From Dryomyza anilis (lineage: Eukaryota; Arthropoda; Insecta; Diptera; Dryomyzidae): a stretch of 64,000 nucleotides of DNA. Numbering within the stretch: position 1 is the stretch's first letter; every line of letters begins with the position of its first letter. The position numbers were made by a program, and so were the translations under genes. Below are positions 46,935-58,509 of the stretch, in pieces. The stretch covers positions 120,107,593 through 120,171,592 of the forward strand of contig OX638130.1 of the NCBI GenBank assembly GCA_951804985.1, written 5' to 3'. Below the pieces are notes generated by a model. The model saw only the letters and a program-made list of their open reading frames with translations. It made no database searches and had not been told where the DNA came from.

Positions 46935-47741
46935 ACCGATTACTTTAATATGTTCACACTAAGTGAATGAATGACTTGCATTTAAGCACACGTTCAACGT
47001 TATTTGAATTTTATATATTATTTTTTTTTATACTTACAGAACGTAGTTTAAAAAAAACCCTAAAGCCGGTACTGGGTGCGGCTTCTGCACTAACTTAAAA
47101 AAGAAAATAAAATAATGGTGCTTAGCAACTGCAGGCTGCTTTATTAGATATTGTGCAGTAGGTCTTTTCCGATAAGGCGCTCTGTTTGAAAAGATGTGCC
47201 ACTACTACCCGAAGGCACGTTTTATATTTTAAAATCTTTCTTGGTGATTATAACAGATGGAATAAATATTTTATACTAGTCAAAAATTTTTAAAAAGTTT
47301 AATTATCAGAATTGTTTGTTTTCTGTAGGTAAAATAAAAAATATAAATTATCAAATATATTTTTATTTCTAATAATTACTTTTATTGGTATATAAAATGA
47401 TATTTTTTTTTGTTCAGAGAAAAAATTGTTTATAATTTAATTTCAATTGCTGATCAATTCAAATTTATATTGGTTTATGTATTTGCTACAACCATTTTTT
47501 ATAAACGGTTACCATAAAACTGCCATCAAAATTGTAAATTAGCTAATATCAGAACCCGGAGGAAAAAGTACAGGGTGATTTTTAATTTCATTTTCTAATG
47601 ATAAATTAAATATTGAAGAATAATATAATATTTTTGATAAACATTTTTATTATTTTATAGTGACTAATTTTTTAAAGTAAATAATTTCATTTTTGATATG
47701 ATTTTGTTGCATTTTAAATTCATTTTGGAATAAAAAAATTT
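46935..47741. other. AT-rich intergenic DNA; nothing recognised
   Basis: Contains a short unique stretch near 47,060-47,220 (GGTACTGGGTGCGGCTTCTG). No open frame, RNA gene or repeat period could be supported. Confidence 0.35.
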
Positions 47742-49275
47742 AAAAATTTAATTTTAGTGAAAAATGTTATTTTTAGTAAATTTAATTATTTAGTAACTTA
47801 ATTTTAGTAAAAATTTGATTTTTTAGTGAAAAATTGAATTTTAGTGAAAATTTCAATTTTTAGTGAAAAATTAATTTAGTAATAAATTAAATTTTAGTGA
47901 AAATTTGAATTTTTAGTGAAAAATTGAATTTTTAGTGAAAAATTGAATTTTTAGTGAAAATTTGAATTTTTAGTGAAAAATTGAATTTTTAGTGAAAAAT
48001 TGAATTTTTAGTGAAAAATTGAATTTTTAGTGAAAAATTTAATTTTTAGTGAAAAATTGAATTTTTTAGTGAAAAATTGAATTTTTAGTGAAAAATTGAA
48101 TTTTTAGTGAAAATTTAAATTTTAGTAAAAACTTGAATTTTTAGTAAAAATTTGAATTTTTAGTAAAAATTTGAATTTTTAGTGAAAATTTGAATTTTTA
48201 TTGAAAATTTGAATTTTTAGTGAAAAATTGAATTTTTAGTGAAAAATTAATTTATAGTAAAAATTTAATTTTTAGTGAAAAATTGAATTTTAAGTGAAAA
48301 ATTTAATTTTTAGTCAAAAATTGAACTTTTAGTGAAAAATTGAATTTTTAGTAAAAAATTTAATTTTTAGTGAAAAATTGAATTTTTAGTGAAAAATTGA
48401 ATTTTTAGTGAAAAATTTAATTTTAGTGAAAATTTGAATTTTTAGTGAAAATTTAAATTTTAGTGAAAACTTGAATTTTTAGTAAAAATTTGAATTTTTA
48501 GTGAAAATTTGAATTTTTAGTGAAAAATTGAATTTTTAGTGAAAAATTGAATTTTTAGTGAAAATTTGAATTTTTAGTGAAAATTTGAATTTTTAGTGAA
48601 AATTTAAATTTTACTGAAAATTTGGATTTTTAGTGAAAATTTGAATTTTTAGTGAAAAATTAAATTTTAAGTGAAAAATTAAATTCGTAGTGAAAAATTT
48701 AATTTTTAGTGAAAAATTAAGTTTTTTGTGAAATAATTAAGTTTTTTGTGAAAATTTTAATTTCAGTGAAAAATTTAATTTTTAGTGAAAATTTTAAATT
48801 TCAGTGAAAATTTGAATTTTTAGTGAAAAATTGAATTTATAATGAAAATTTGAATTTGTAGTGAAAAATTTAATTTTTAGTGAAAAATTGAATTTATAGT
48901 AAAAAATTTAATTTTGAAATTTGAAGTTTTAGTGAAAAATTTAATTTTTAGTGAGAAATTGAATTTTTAGTGAAAAATTGAATTTTTAGTGAAAATTTGA
49001 ATTTTTAGTGAAAAATTGAATTTTTAGTGAAAAATTGAATTTTAGTGAAAAATTGAATTTCTAGTGAAATTTTTAATTTTTAGTAAAAATTGAATTTTAG
49101 TGAAAAATTGAATTTTAGTGAAAATTTGAATTTTAGTTAAAAATTGGATTTGTAGTGAAATTTTTAATTTTTAGTGAAAAATCGAAATATTAGAAAGAAA
49201 TTGAGTTTTAAGTTGAAAAATTCAATTTTTAGTGAATAAATTGAATTTTATAGTGAGAAATAAATTTGAAGTCAA
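47742..49275 (-). repeat. 19-bp minisatellite array B
   Basis: The + strand reads TTTTTAGTGAAAAATTGAA repeated about 75-80 times, the reverse complement of the array A unit. Variants (GAAAATTTGAA, TAAATTT) are intermixed and the edges decay gradually. It ends about 700 bp upstream of the Cyp4g1 start codon. No coding role is likely. Confidence 0.92.
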
Positions 49276-49978
49276 ATAATAAAATGGTAAGTGATAAATA
49301 TATTTTTGTTTTTTATTAAATATTTAGAAAAATCAAATTTTATTTAAAAAATTAGTGTTTTATCAAAAATTTAATTTATAATCAAAAGTTTCATTTTAAA
49401 TTAAAAATTATTGTAAATTTTCAAAAATATAAAAAAAATCTCTATATAGCAAATGTTTTAATTGTAGTAAAAATTCAAATCATTAATATGCCACCGAATG
49501 GACCTTGAATATTCATATGTCTACGTACCACATTTCCCATTCATGGCACAAATATCCAGAAGTAATACTGCACAGCAAAACCGCCGTAATACATCATCCC
49601 ATATTTTGTTGAGCATAGTACACACGTATTACATGGGTTCATTCGTCCGTAGTTTAACCTATAGCAGCTAGTAGCAGCAATCGAATCTACGTATTCAAAA
49701 AATATAAAATTCTATTAGGAATGTGCATTTCAATTAGCTAATTAAAACATTTTGTTCGATATTCGCGTTCGTGCTATTTTCGAGTCAATAAAACTCCAAG
49801 GGCCCACTGGATTCTACATAGTTTTCGACGGACAGTGGTCCGAGTAGGCAGTTGGAATATATTCCTCGAGCAAGCAGCAACATTCAAAATTTGTTATATC
49901 GAGATAAATATTTCACATAACAGTTTCGGAATACAGCAGGAGTACCTCAAGGATAACGGTCACCAAAAAACACCAAAC
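49276..49978 (+). other. Upstream region of Cyp4g1
   Basis: Between the minisatellite and the Cyp4g1 ATG, composition becomes balanced from about 49,480 onward, as expected for a promoter and 5' untranslated region. The open frame upstream of the true ATG (from 49,835) is not conserved with the P450 family and is taken as untranslated. Confidence 0.5.
49703..49735 (+). promoter_or_regulatory. Candidate Cyp4g1 core promoter
   Basis: TATAAAA begins at 49,703, and an initiator-like TCAATT has its A at 49,732, a 29-base distance typical of fly TATA promoters. A start here would give a 5' untranslated region of about 247 bases without an intron. Motif evidence only; a distant 5' exon is not excluded. 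Confidence 0.35.
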
Positions 49979-51742
49979 ATGACCGTGGAAGCAATAATGC
50001 AGGAGTCCTTCCAACAAGCGGCGGGCAGCACCGGCTTCAGTCCCATGTGGACTGCACTGGTTGGCACCCTCATTGCGATGGTGCTGTACGAATACTGGTA
50101 TCGCAATCAACGCGAATACAAAATGGTCAAAAATATTCCGGGACCTCCGGCACTACCGCTGATCGGACATGCCCATTTGGTTGCAGGATTAACAAACGCA
50201 GGTCAGTGGATTGCTTAAAGCATATAGGCGAATATCGTCCACTGATTATCTATCTACCTTCTTTTAGAGATTATGGCACGCGGCAGTAGCTACATTGACC
50301 AATATGGCGAAACCATTAAGGCTTGGATGGGCAACGTACTGCTAGTCTTCCTCACCAATCCCTCCGATATTGAGATCATTCTGAGCAGCAACAACCATCT
50401 GCAGAAGGCCGAGGAGTATCGCTACTTCAAGCCCTGGTTCGGAGATGGTCTGCTCATTAGCAACGGTCACCACTGGCGCCATCATCGCAAAATGATTGCG
50501 CCCACCTTCCATCAGAGCATTCTGAAGAGTTTTGTGCCCACTTTTGTACAGCATTCCAAGACCGTCGTGGAGCGCATGGGCAAGGAAGTTGGCAAGCAGT
50601 TCGATGTGCACGACTACATGAGCACGACCACCGTTGAGATTTTGTTGACCACCGCGATGGGAGTCAAGAAGGTGCCCGAGGGCAACAAGAGCTTTGAGTA
50701 TGCTCAGGCTGTGGTGGACATGTGTGATATTATTCACAAGCGTCAAGTGAAAATCTTCTACCGCCTGGATGCCATCTACAACCTGACCAAGTTGCGTGAG
50801 AGAGGTGACAAGATGATGAACATCATCTTGGGCATGACCAAGAAAGTGGTAACCGATAGAAAACAAAACTTCAATGCCGAGACACGCGGTGTTATCGAGG
50901 AAGCCGAGGATGTTAAGTCGCAGAAATCTGCACAAACGAAGAAGGAAGGTCTGCGTGATGATTTGGATGATATCGATGAGAATGATGTAGGTGCCAAACG
51001 TCGCTTGGCGCTTTTGGATGCCATGGTGGATATGGCAAAGAATCCATCGATCGAATGGAACGAGAAGGACATCATGGATGAAGTGAACACAATCATGTTT
51101 GAGGTGAGTTGGTATACAAACGAAATGTTAACAAAACTAATGTATTCGGAATAGGGTCACGACACCACTTCGGCTGGTTCCAGTTTTGCTCTCTGCATGC
51201 TGGGCATCCACAAGGACATTCAGGAGAAGGTCTACGCCGAACAGAAGGCAATTTTCGGTGAGAACATGCAACGCGATTGCACATTTGCCGACACCATGGA
51301 AATGAAGTACCTCGAACGCGTCATCATGGAGACTCTGCGCATGTATCCACCAGTACCGCTGATTGCGCGTCGTCTGGACAACGATGTGAGACTTGCATCC
51401 GGCCCCTACACAGTGCCCAAGGGCACCACTGTCGTTTTGCTGCAGTACCGCGTACATCGTCGCCCTGACATCTACACCAACCCCGACAAATTCGATCCCG
51501 ACAACTTCTTGCCCGAACGCATGGCCCAACGTCACTACTACAGTTTCATTCCGTTCAGCGCTGGCCCACGTAGTTGCGTCGGCCGCAAGTACGCCATGCT
51601 CAAACTGAAGGTGTTGCTGTCGACCATCATTCGCAACTACATCATCCACTCGAACGAGAAGGAGTCGGACTTCAAGCTGCAGGCCGACATTATTCTGAAG
51701 CTGGAGAACGGCTTCAACATCATGTTGCAACCACGCGCGTAA
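49979..51742 (+). CDS. Cyp4g1: Cytochrome P450 4G1-like (oxidative decarbonylase)
   Basis: Exons 49,979-50,201, 50,268-51,103 and 51,155-51,742 join to 548 residues; the introns of 66 and 51 bp have GT-AG ends. CYP4G enzymes act in oenocytes at the ER, converting long-chain aldehydes to hydrocarbons of the cuticle with cytochrome P450 reductase. Visible features: an N-terminal membrane anchor at about 23-41, a PGPP hinge at 54-57, the I-helix GHDTTS at 354-359, ExxR at 412-415, NFLPER near 470-475, and heme motif FSAGPRSCVG with Cys494. The acidic insertion diagnostic of CYP4G is present at about 277-316 (DDLDDIDEND). The Drosophila protein is about 556 residues, so this is full length. The start ATG (context CCAAACATG) is chosen because MTVEAIMQE aligns with the family N-terminus; upstream in-frame codons do not. 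Codons are strongly GC-biased, as in a highly expressed gene. Confidence 0.95.
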
Positions 51743-52412
51743 ATTTGATTTGAATATTTTATGATGTGCATGTACTATAAGTTTCTCTGAGAATGGGAAT
51801 ATATTTTTAATCAAGCTAATATTTTCAATGTGATAACAATTATTTTTTGGTAAAAAAAACTGTATTTCGTTTATTAATAATATTGCCGATTCCATCAATT
51901 TGTTACAAATATCATTAACACTAGAGGAAGATTTTTTACAACATTTACTGGGACTTAATAATCATATAAATTAATAATATTAACCTAAGCCACTTTGGAA
52001 AGAATCATAGAGAAAATTAAATAAAAAAAAATAAACGCATACACAGTGCAAAACTGCAAATATATATTTTATTCGAAATAATTTAAAGGCGGGTCAGTTG
52101 GGGGCATAGGTCTCAGAGTGTGAACTACATAAATTAATTGTAATGTGACTGTAAATATACGTTTTGATATTCAGTGAATTCTACATTCGGCCTATTAATG
52201 TGAATACAAATGAGTTTTAATTAAAGACTGCATTTTAATTTGTGTATAAAAAGTAAACAGGGAATATATATATATATAAAATTAAATTATTTTATTTTAT
52301 TGACAAAAGTTGAAGGGTGCCATACACAAAACAGAATATAGTGCGCTAGTCAGTCTGAAGAATATAACAATTCAAAAGACAGTTTCCGGTATTATTCGTG
52401 TATATGTCTGAT
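51743..52412 (+). other. Cyp4g1 3' untranslated region and spacer
   Basis: AT-rich sequence follows the TAA stop. AATAAA signals occur at 52,020-52,025 and 52,030-52,035, giving a 3' untranslated region of roughly 300 bases. A (TA)n tract lies at about 52,267-52,277. No other gene is seen; the long minus-strand frames beginning here are antisense to the P450. Confidence 0.55.
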
Positions 52413-52713
52413 ATAATAATAATAGTTTGGCGCTACAGTCCTGTATAGAACTTCGGCCGAGCTCTCTCACCATTTTGAGCTGTTCGTGTTATAATTGTAC
52501 TCAAAGTGGAGGAACCTACAGTTTATTGCCGAATCCGAACGGCGGGTGAGAGCTTTTTATAGGCAATGTTTTTACTCTCGGAGGTTTGCCGAGAGGTAGC
52601 GCGGTATAGAAAAATGTTTCTATGAAAAGATGTTGTTAGCCCCAGTCCAGGCTTGAACCGGGGACCTTTCGGCTCTCAGTCCAACGCACTAACCACTGAG
52701 CTACCGCGGCTAC
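52413..52713 (-). mobile_element. tRNA-derived SINE, copy C (full length)
   Basis: On the minus strand it starts GTAGCCGCGGTAGCTCAGTG, with a perfect A box (TAGCTCAGTGG) and B box GGTTCAAGCCT. It retains the GGCAAACCTCCGAGAGTAAA block missing from copy A and ends in an (ATT)n tail. The flanking duplication is weak (TCTGAT core at both sides), so it may be older than copies A and B. It lies between the two Cyp4g genes. Confidence 0.85.
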
Positions 52714-52809
52714 TATCTGATGAGAGTTGAATATATTGCAATACCCGACATTTTTAATGTTGGGAAATTTCAAGCAAACATCCACCGGGTATGTCTACAG
52801 TCTACTAGG

Positions 52810-53080
52810 ATAATTTTCTTGAAGAAATATATATGCATTTATTCTTGGCGAAATTATAGATGTGCTTTTTATCGTAGCTAAATGTAAAAGTGTTTCTTTT
52901 CGTGTCGAAAATAATGTTATGATTCGTTTCATGGCTAAAAAACGTAAATGCTTATTTTCTTGGGTACAATAAAAATGTGATGGTTTTCGTAGAGAAATTG
53001 AACATGTGCTTCTTTTCGTAGTTACGAAAAACGTGCTGTTTTTCATAAGCAAATTGAAACGTATAGGTTTTCGTAAGAGG
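52810..53080 (-). repeat. Degenerate tandem repeat, about 29-30-bp unit
   Basis: About eight loose units with GTGCTTCTTTTCGTAG or variant followed by NNAAATTGAA recur, for example at 52,980-53,060. Divergence is high. The minus-strand frame at 52,795-53,052 simply reads through the units. Confidence 0.55.
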
Positions 53081-54787
53081 CGTCGATATATCCTCCTCCC
53101 TTTAACCTATAATCTTTTTTTACGATGAACACTGTGCAATGCATGAATAGGGTAAATCCCCTGAGCGTTGGTTAATTTGTAAAAAAATATGTTCATATAA
53201 AAACATAATTATTATTGCATCTAAACAAAGACTATTTTAACCGGAACTTTAATATATTCAAAATCCATTATGTTCTAACTTGAATATAAATATGTTTTCA
53301 GATCGTATAAGAACTATTGAAAATTTAACGTTGTTAAGGGATTGTTTGGCAGCTTCTATCAATCAAGTGAACTCGTTTTTCTAACAGACTCCGAATGATT
53401 TGTGATTTGATTTCAAATTTTAAAAAATAAATAAAAGTACCTACATGCCAGCAGCTCAATAGGAATTTGGAAAACTGTTGTAACATATATTTAGGTTATT
53501 TGTTATAAGTTTTTTGTGTAAAATACAAATTAGTGTAAAATATAGATAGAGTATTCACAGTTTCATAGTATTGGTACGAATAGGACAGTACGGCTCGTCA
53601 AATAAATTCAGTTGATTCTTATAAAATTATAATTTTTTGAAATTATCATAAATATTCCCCGATTTGAAAAGAAACACAAATAAATTAACATTTTATGTGC
53701 ACTATTTGTCTTCAATTTCACAATTTTTCTTCATTTCACATAACACGACACCAAAAACATGTCTCAGGGCTACTCTCAAATACAACACTTATGGTATTTC
53801 ACATTTATAAGGGATGCAACAACAAATTGACGTTTCTGTGTTGTTGTATCGTATATATACTACATGGTACAAATACCATACTAAAATAGGATGAACTGTG
53901 AATACGCTAAGAGTTTAGTGGATACTTTCTTAGAGGTCCTTCCGGTATACCTGTCCTTTGTTCTGTTATTTACTTATACCAAAATGAGTACCTTTTGGTG
54001 CTCCATTATCCGAAAATTTTCCACCTACTAGCGGTATTAATATTGATAAAAGAACAGTTCATTCGATTGTTTTGCTGAAGTCGTGTAAATTCTTTAAAAA
54101 ATCGGATACGCACACCTTTAACTGCACTTTAGAAAATATCACGTGATGGATTGAGTCATTATTTACCTATTTTGTTAATGTACTCATTATTTTATTTGAA
54201 TATAAAAATAATGTTATTATGTTACACCTGCAAGACCGTCTACAAACGGCCATTCACCTTTTACACCTGTCGTCTAAAAAAACAAAAAAAATGGACTTCG
54301 GAATTATATTTCTCCTACCAAAATTTCTCATAATAAAACCCTGTTATTTCTATCTTACCGATTAAAGAGTTAAGGTAGAGATGGGCCCACGAATTGAATG
54401 TCATTTTTCGAAACTAATTGATCGAAAAAATTATGATTATCGGGCATGTTTCAGCGTTTGATCCATACCTGCATAAGGTTTTTAATTTGATGTCTCCTAT
54501 ACGAAAAATTCTATTAGAAAATATTGATTGATGCATATAATATATATTTTTTATTTAACACGGTGCAACAAAATACACCAACATATTTCAATTTCAAAAG
54601 ATATAAATTTGAAGTCTATAGTAATGTTGTGTAAGATGAGCAGACGCACTTTTATTTACTTTGTCACCATCAGCCCAACGCTTTTCTATATCCCTCGTTT
54701 TTTCAAATTTTAACCATACTAATTACAAATTTTGACATACCGCGTGACAAAATGTACCTCATAAAAATCGAGATAGGGTTCTAAAAC
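53081..54787. other. Intergenic between the Cyp4g paralogues; nothing recognised
   Basis: AT-rich, mostly unique sequence. Short frames at 53,695-53,889, 54,151-54,333 and 54,528-54,713 have no similarity to known families and no supporting splice structure. Confidence 0.35.
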
Positions 54788-55414
54788 AACAAAATCGCCT
54801 CAGATTCAGCCATTCAACATAATGACAAAAAACCAATAAGGTTTGTATTTTCTTTATTACGTTGTGGGTAAAATTTTCGCCAGCAAAAATTAAAGTTATA
54901 ATTTCTAATAATATTCAATATTAAATTTTAATATTATAAAAATAATGGCGTTTTCATTTTTTTTCCTAGATGTTCTGTTTCAATGATATTCGACAAAAAA
55001 CAAATCCATATTTTGAAGCATACTTTTGCTTGGTAGGGGTTAAGGTCATATTTCTTTCTAAGTTAATATTTAAAGTACAGGAATGATGATCCACTGGATG
55101 CCGAGAAATAAATACCCAAATGTGGAATTTTTTATCTCAAAATTCACTTCTTTTTTATTTCTATCACGAAAACCATGATATGTATCTTTTAAATCAATAT
55201 CAGTACTTAATGTATGAGCATTTATGTAAATTTTAGATACAAGATATATAAGCAAAAGCATACCTAAAAACAACGTTTTTTCGAATATTGTAGTAGTCTA
55301 GAAATATATTAAATACGCCATTGTTTGTAGAATATTTTCAACGTAATAAAGAAAATACAATAAAGAAAATTTTTTATTGTTCTTTTAAATAGGTGAGTCC
55401 GAGGCGATTTTGTT
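54788..55414. mobile_element. Inverted-repeat element, AACAAAATCGCCTC ends
   Basis: AACAAAATCGCCTCAGATTC at 54,788 is inverted as GAGTCCGAGGCGATTTTGTT ending at 55,414. Inner blocks TTTCTTTATTACGTTG (about 54,850) and CAACGTAATAAAGAAAA (about 55,338) are also inverted. The symmetry continues for about 25 bp outside these limits (CTCATAAAAATCGAG versus CTCATTTTTATGGG), so the true ends may be about 54,760 and 55,441. The interior has no transposase; the minus-strand frame at 55,070-55,273 is not recognised. Confidence 0.6.
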
Positions 55415-56057
55415 ATTTGTGGACCCCACCTCATTTTTATGGGCAACATATTCGAGAGTATAATAGAAGAAAACGGTACTTATTGATAAACAACATGACC
55501 GTATGTATCATTTGAGATAAACATATTTTAGTACTCTCACCCAAAATGTTCATAATTGACCCCAAATTTTGCGAAACCCAGAGGTGATGGAGAAAAACGA
55601 TCTTCATGTTCGAGATCATCAAACCCATATTACTTTAAAATCGTTATCAAAGAAGATTGAGATGGAAGAAAAAGTTGCGCATTTGTTGCATTGTGTAATT
55701 AAAATAATATTTGGTATTCTGTAATGCGCAATTTTGTTTACTCAACACTTATCATATAGGCTTGGTCTTATATAATAATATCCCGATAGCTAGGCTTTGT
55801 TAGAGGATGTAACTTTATCATAACCTAGAGTGTATTATCAAAAAAAAAATAACAACTTTAATGTCCAACAAATTTCAAAAATATAATTAGCTATTGCCTA
55901 TACTTAAATGTATCAAAAGTGTCAAAAAGTTCAAATTGTGAATTTAAATTTGCATTCGATTTCAGACATTTTACTTAAGACTTCTACTCTATAATTTTCC
56001 ACTGCAGTTGATATTTAGAAAGAACCACCTTACGACAGTATAGTCCATCATAGCAAA
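55415..56057 (+). other. Upstream region of the second Cyp4g gene
   Basis: AT-rich sequence leads to the start codon; no TATA box and initiator pair stands out. The context of the ATG is GCAAAATG, acceptable for flies. The minus-strand frame at 55,437-55,628 is not recognised. Confidence 0.4.
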
Positions 56058-58234
56058 ATGGATTATAATAATTCAGCCAATGAAGACGGAGTTCATTCTA
56101 TAAAGTATAATATTTTGCCTTCACCAGTTTATACTGCTCTTTGTGGAACATTTTTGGTTATAGTCCTCTACGAAATATGGTTTCGTAACTCGCACGCCTT
56201 TAAAACATTGAAAAATATGCCAGGACCCACGATAATGCCACTGATCGGTAATGCGCATTTGGCTTTTGGACTAACGAACGCAGGTATACACCACATGATT
56301 TTGTATCTAATAATTTTTGACAACATTGTCTTTTAGAGGTTCTTAAGAGGGCTCTGAGTTTGACAAAGACTTATGGAGAGACGTTTCGAGGATGTTTGGG
56401 AAACATGTTATTGGTGGTCCTCACAAATCCCGACGATATTGAGATCATTCTAAACAGCAATGTACATTTAGAGAAATCGAAACAATATCGTTATTTTCAA
56501 CCCTGGTTTGGAGATGGGCTTCTCATCAGCAATGGCGAACATTGGCGTCATCATCGTAAAATGATTGCGCCCACCTTTCATCAGAGCATTTTGAAGAGTT
56601 TTGTGCCCACATTCACGAAACACTCTAAACGCGTAGTGTCCACAATGTCTACGTTTGCTGGCAAAGAATTCGATGTGCACGATCACATGAGTCAGACTAC
56701 AGTCGATATTCTACTGTCGACTGCCATGGGCGTCAAGAAGATTCCTGATAAAAATAAAAGCGCCGTGTATGCGCAGGCTGTGGTGGACATGTGTGACCTC
56801 ATACACAAGCGTCAGCTACATATTCTATATCATTTTGATATAATTTTTAAGTTCACCAAATTGGCGGAAACGGGCGAACGTCTACTGAACACAATTTTGG
56901 AAATGACGAGAGGGGTTATAAATGATCGAAGGCTGAATTTCAATAAAGAAACGGATGGTGTGCTCGAATTGGAGCAAACCATGACTGCCGAAGCTGACAG
57001 ATGTGTGAACGAAAAGAAAGGACTTCGTGACGATTTGGATGACGTTGATGAGAATGATATTAGTAAGTAGCAGCAATCTGGTGCGATTTGTAACATAAAT
57101 AATCTATTAACAGGCGCTAAACGACGCTTAGCATTATTAGATGCTATGATAGAAATGTCAAAGAATCCTGACATAGAGTGGTCGGACAAGGACATCAGGG
57201 ATGAAGTAAATACTATTATGTTTGAGGTTGGTACTGTTTATTATTATATAGATAAGGCCCTTCAGCCTCCAACAAAAATTTCTTGTTGTTTAATAACATC
57301 CACGAATTTTATTGTATTTCCGCGAAAAACTCGTTCACTAATTTTCACGCCGTGTCCTTCTATTCGCATATATATTTTGTTGCACGTACACTCATGTCTA
57401 GTGTTTGTTGTTGTGTTCGATTTACCGCTGCACAAGTGATCGAAGAAAGCAATAACAAAACACATGTAAAGTTCGGACCAATGAAATGCGAGTACGCTGT
57501 TCTGCAGACTGTGATTTGTACAACAATATGGGTGGAGATTCATTAGCTGTGTATCGCAGATATTAAAATATTTATTTCATCAACACAGGGTCACGATACC
57601 ACGTCAGCTGGTTCCAGTTTTATACTATGTCTGCTGGGTATTTATCCCGAAATTCAAGCTAAGGTATACGAAGAGCAAAAGTCTGTATTTGGTGATGACA
57701 TGCAACGTGACATTACATTCAGCGATACCCTACGGATGAACTATTTGGAACGCGTCATTAAAGAAGCCCTACGGCTGTATCCACCAGTACCAATAATAGC
57801 ACGCAAAGTCAACCAAGACGTTAAACTGGCATCGGGTCCATATACCATACCCAAGGGTGCCACTGTAGTGCTGGGTCAATATGTTGTACATAGACGTGGG
57901 GATATTTATCAGAATCCGGATAAATTTGACCCGGATAATTTCTTACCCGAACGTGTATCCAAGCGGCATTATTATAGTTATATACCGTTTAGTGCCGGGC
58001 CCAGAAGTTGTGTGGGTGCGTATGAGTAACAGTAATTACTGTGATATTTTGTAACGTTCAATTTTTACAGGACGTAAATATGCGATGCTAATGCTGAAAG
58101 TTTTGCTGTCGACCATTTTGCGTAAATTTGAAGTGCGCTGTAATATGCAAGAGTCTGACTTTAAACTGCAGGGTGATATTATTTTGAAACTTGAGAATGG
58201 GTTTAAAATACAGCTGGATGAACGTGCACACTAG
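56058..58234 (+). CDS. Cytochrome P450, CYP4G subfamily, second tandem copy
   Basis: Five exons (56,058-56,283; 56,337-57,062; 57,114-57,226; 57,589-58,015; 58,071-58,234), all with GT-AG introns, join to 551 residues. It has the membrane anchor at about 22-42, MPGPT hinge at 54-58, WxxxR-containing block WRHHRKMIAPTFHQSILKSF, the CYP4G acidic insertion at about 280-317 (DDLDDVDEND), I-helix GHDTTS at 356-361, ExxR at 414-417, NFLPER, and heme Cys496 in FSAGPRSCVG. All catalytic signatures are intact, so it is probably an active aldehyde decarbonylase or omega-hydroxylase, but its substrate is unknown. Introns 1 and 3 match those of Cyp4g1; introns 2 and 4 have no counterpart there. Codons are more AT-rich than in Cyp4g1, suggesting lower or more restricted expression. 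It could be a lineage-specific duplicate or the orthologue of another fly CYP4G. Confidence 0.92.
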
Positions 58235-58407
58235 ACGTTATAAAATGAGAATTATTTCACGACTTTATTAACGGTGTTATATAAATAATTATTTAAAAGT
58301 AGTATTTTTTAAAATCTTTATTTAACGTACTTTTTTAAGTTATATTTAAATTTTTATTGACATATAGACTATATAGATTTAATGTTTCTGGAATTATTGT
58401 GATTTTA

Positions 58408-58413
58408 AATAAA
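58408..58413 (+). other. Polyadenylation signal AATAAA of the second Cyp4g gene
   Basis: AATAAA occurs 174 bases after the TAG stop. It is about 100 bases before the minisatellite starts, so the transcript probably ends before the array. Confidence 0.5.
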
Positions 58414-58509
58414 TAGTATTTTATTATAATAAAAATGATATTACACAGTTGGTTAGCAAATATGGATTTAAACTGTAACAAATACATTTAAGGTCAATTT
58501 AAATTTATG

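Noticed and set aside
49835..49978. N-terminal extension of Cyp4g1 from an upstream in-frame ATG
   Set aside because: The extra 48 residues do not resemble the family; the ATG at 49,979 aligns with the known CYP4G N-terminus and has a better context.
51137..51898. 253-codon minus-strand frame, with another of 197 codons at 50,342-50,935
   Set aside because: They are antisense to the GC3-rich Cyp4g1 exons, where stop codons are rare on the opposite strand; no family resemblance.
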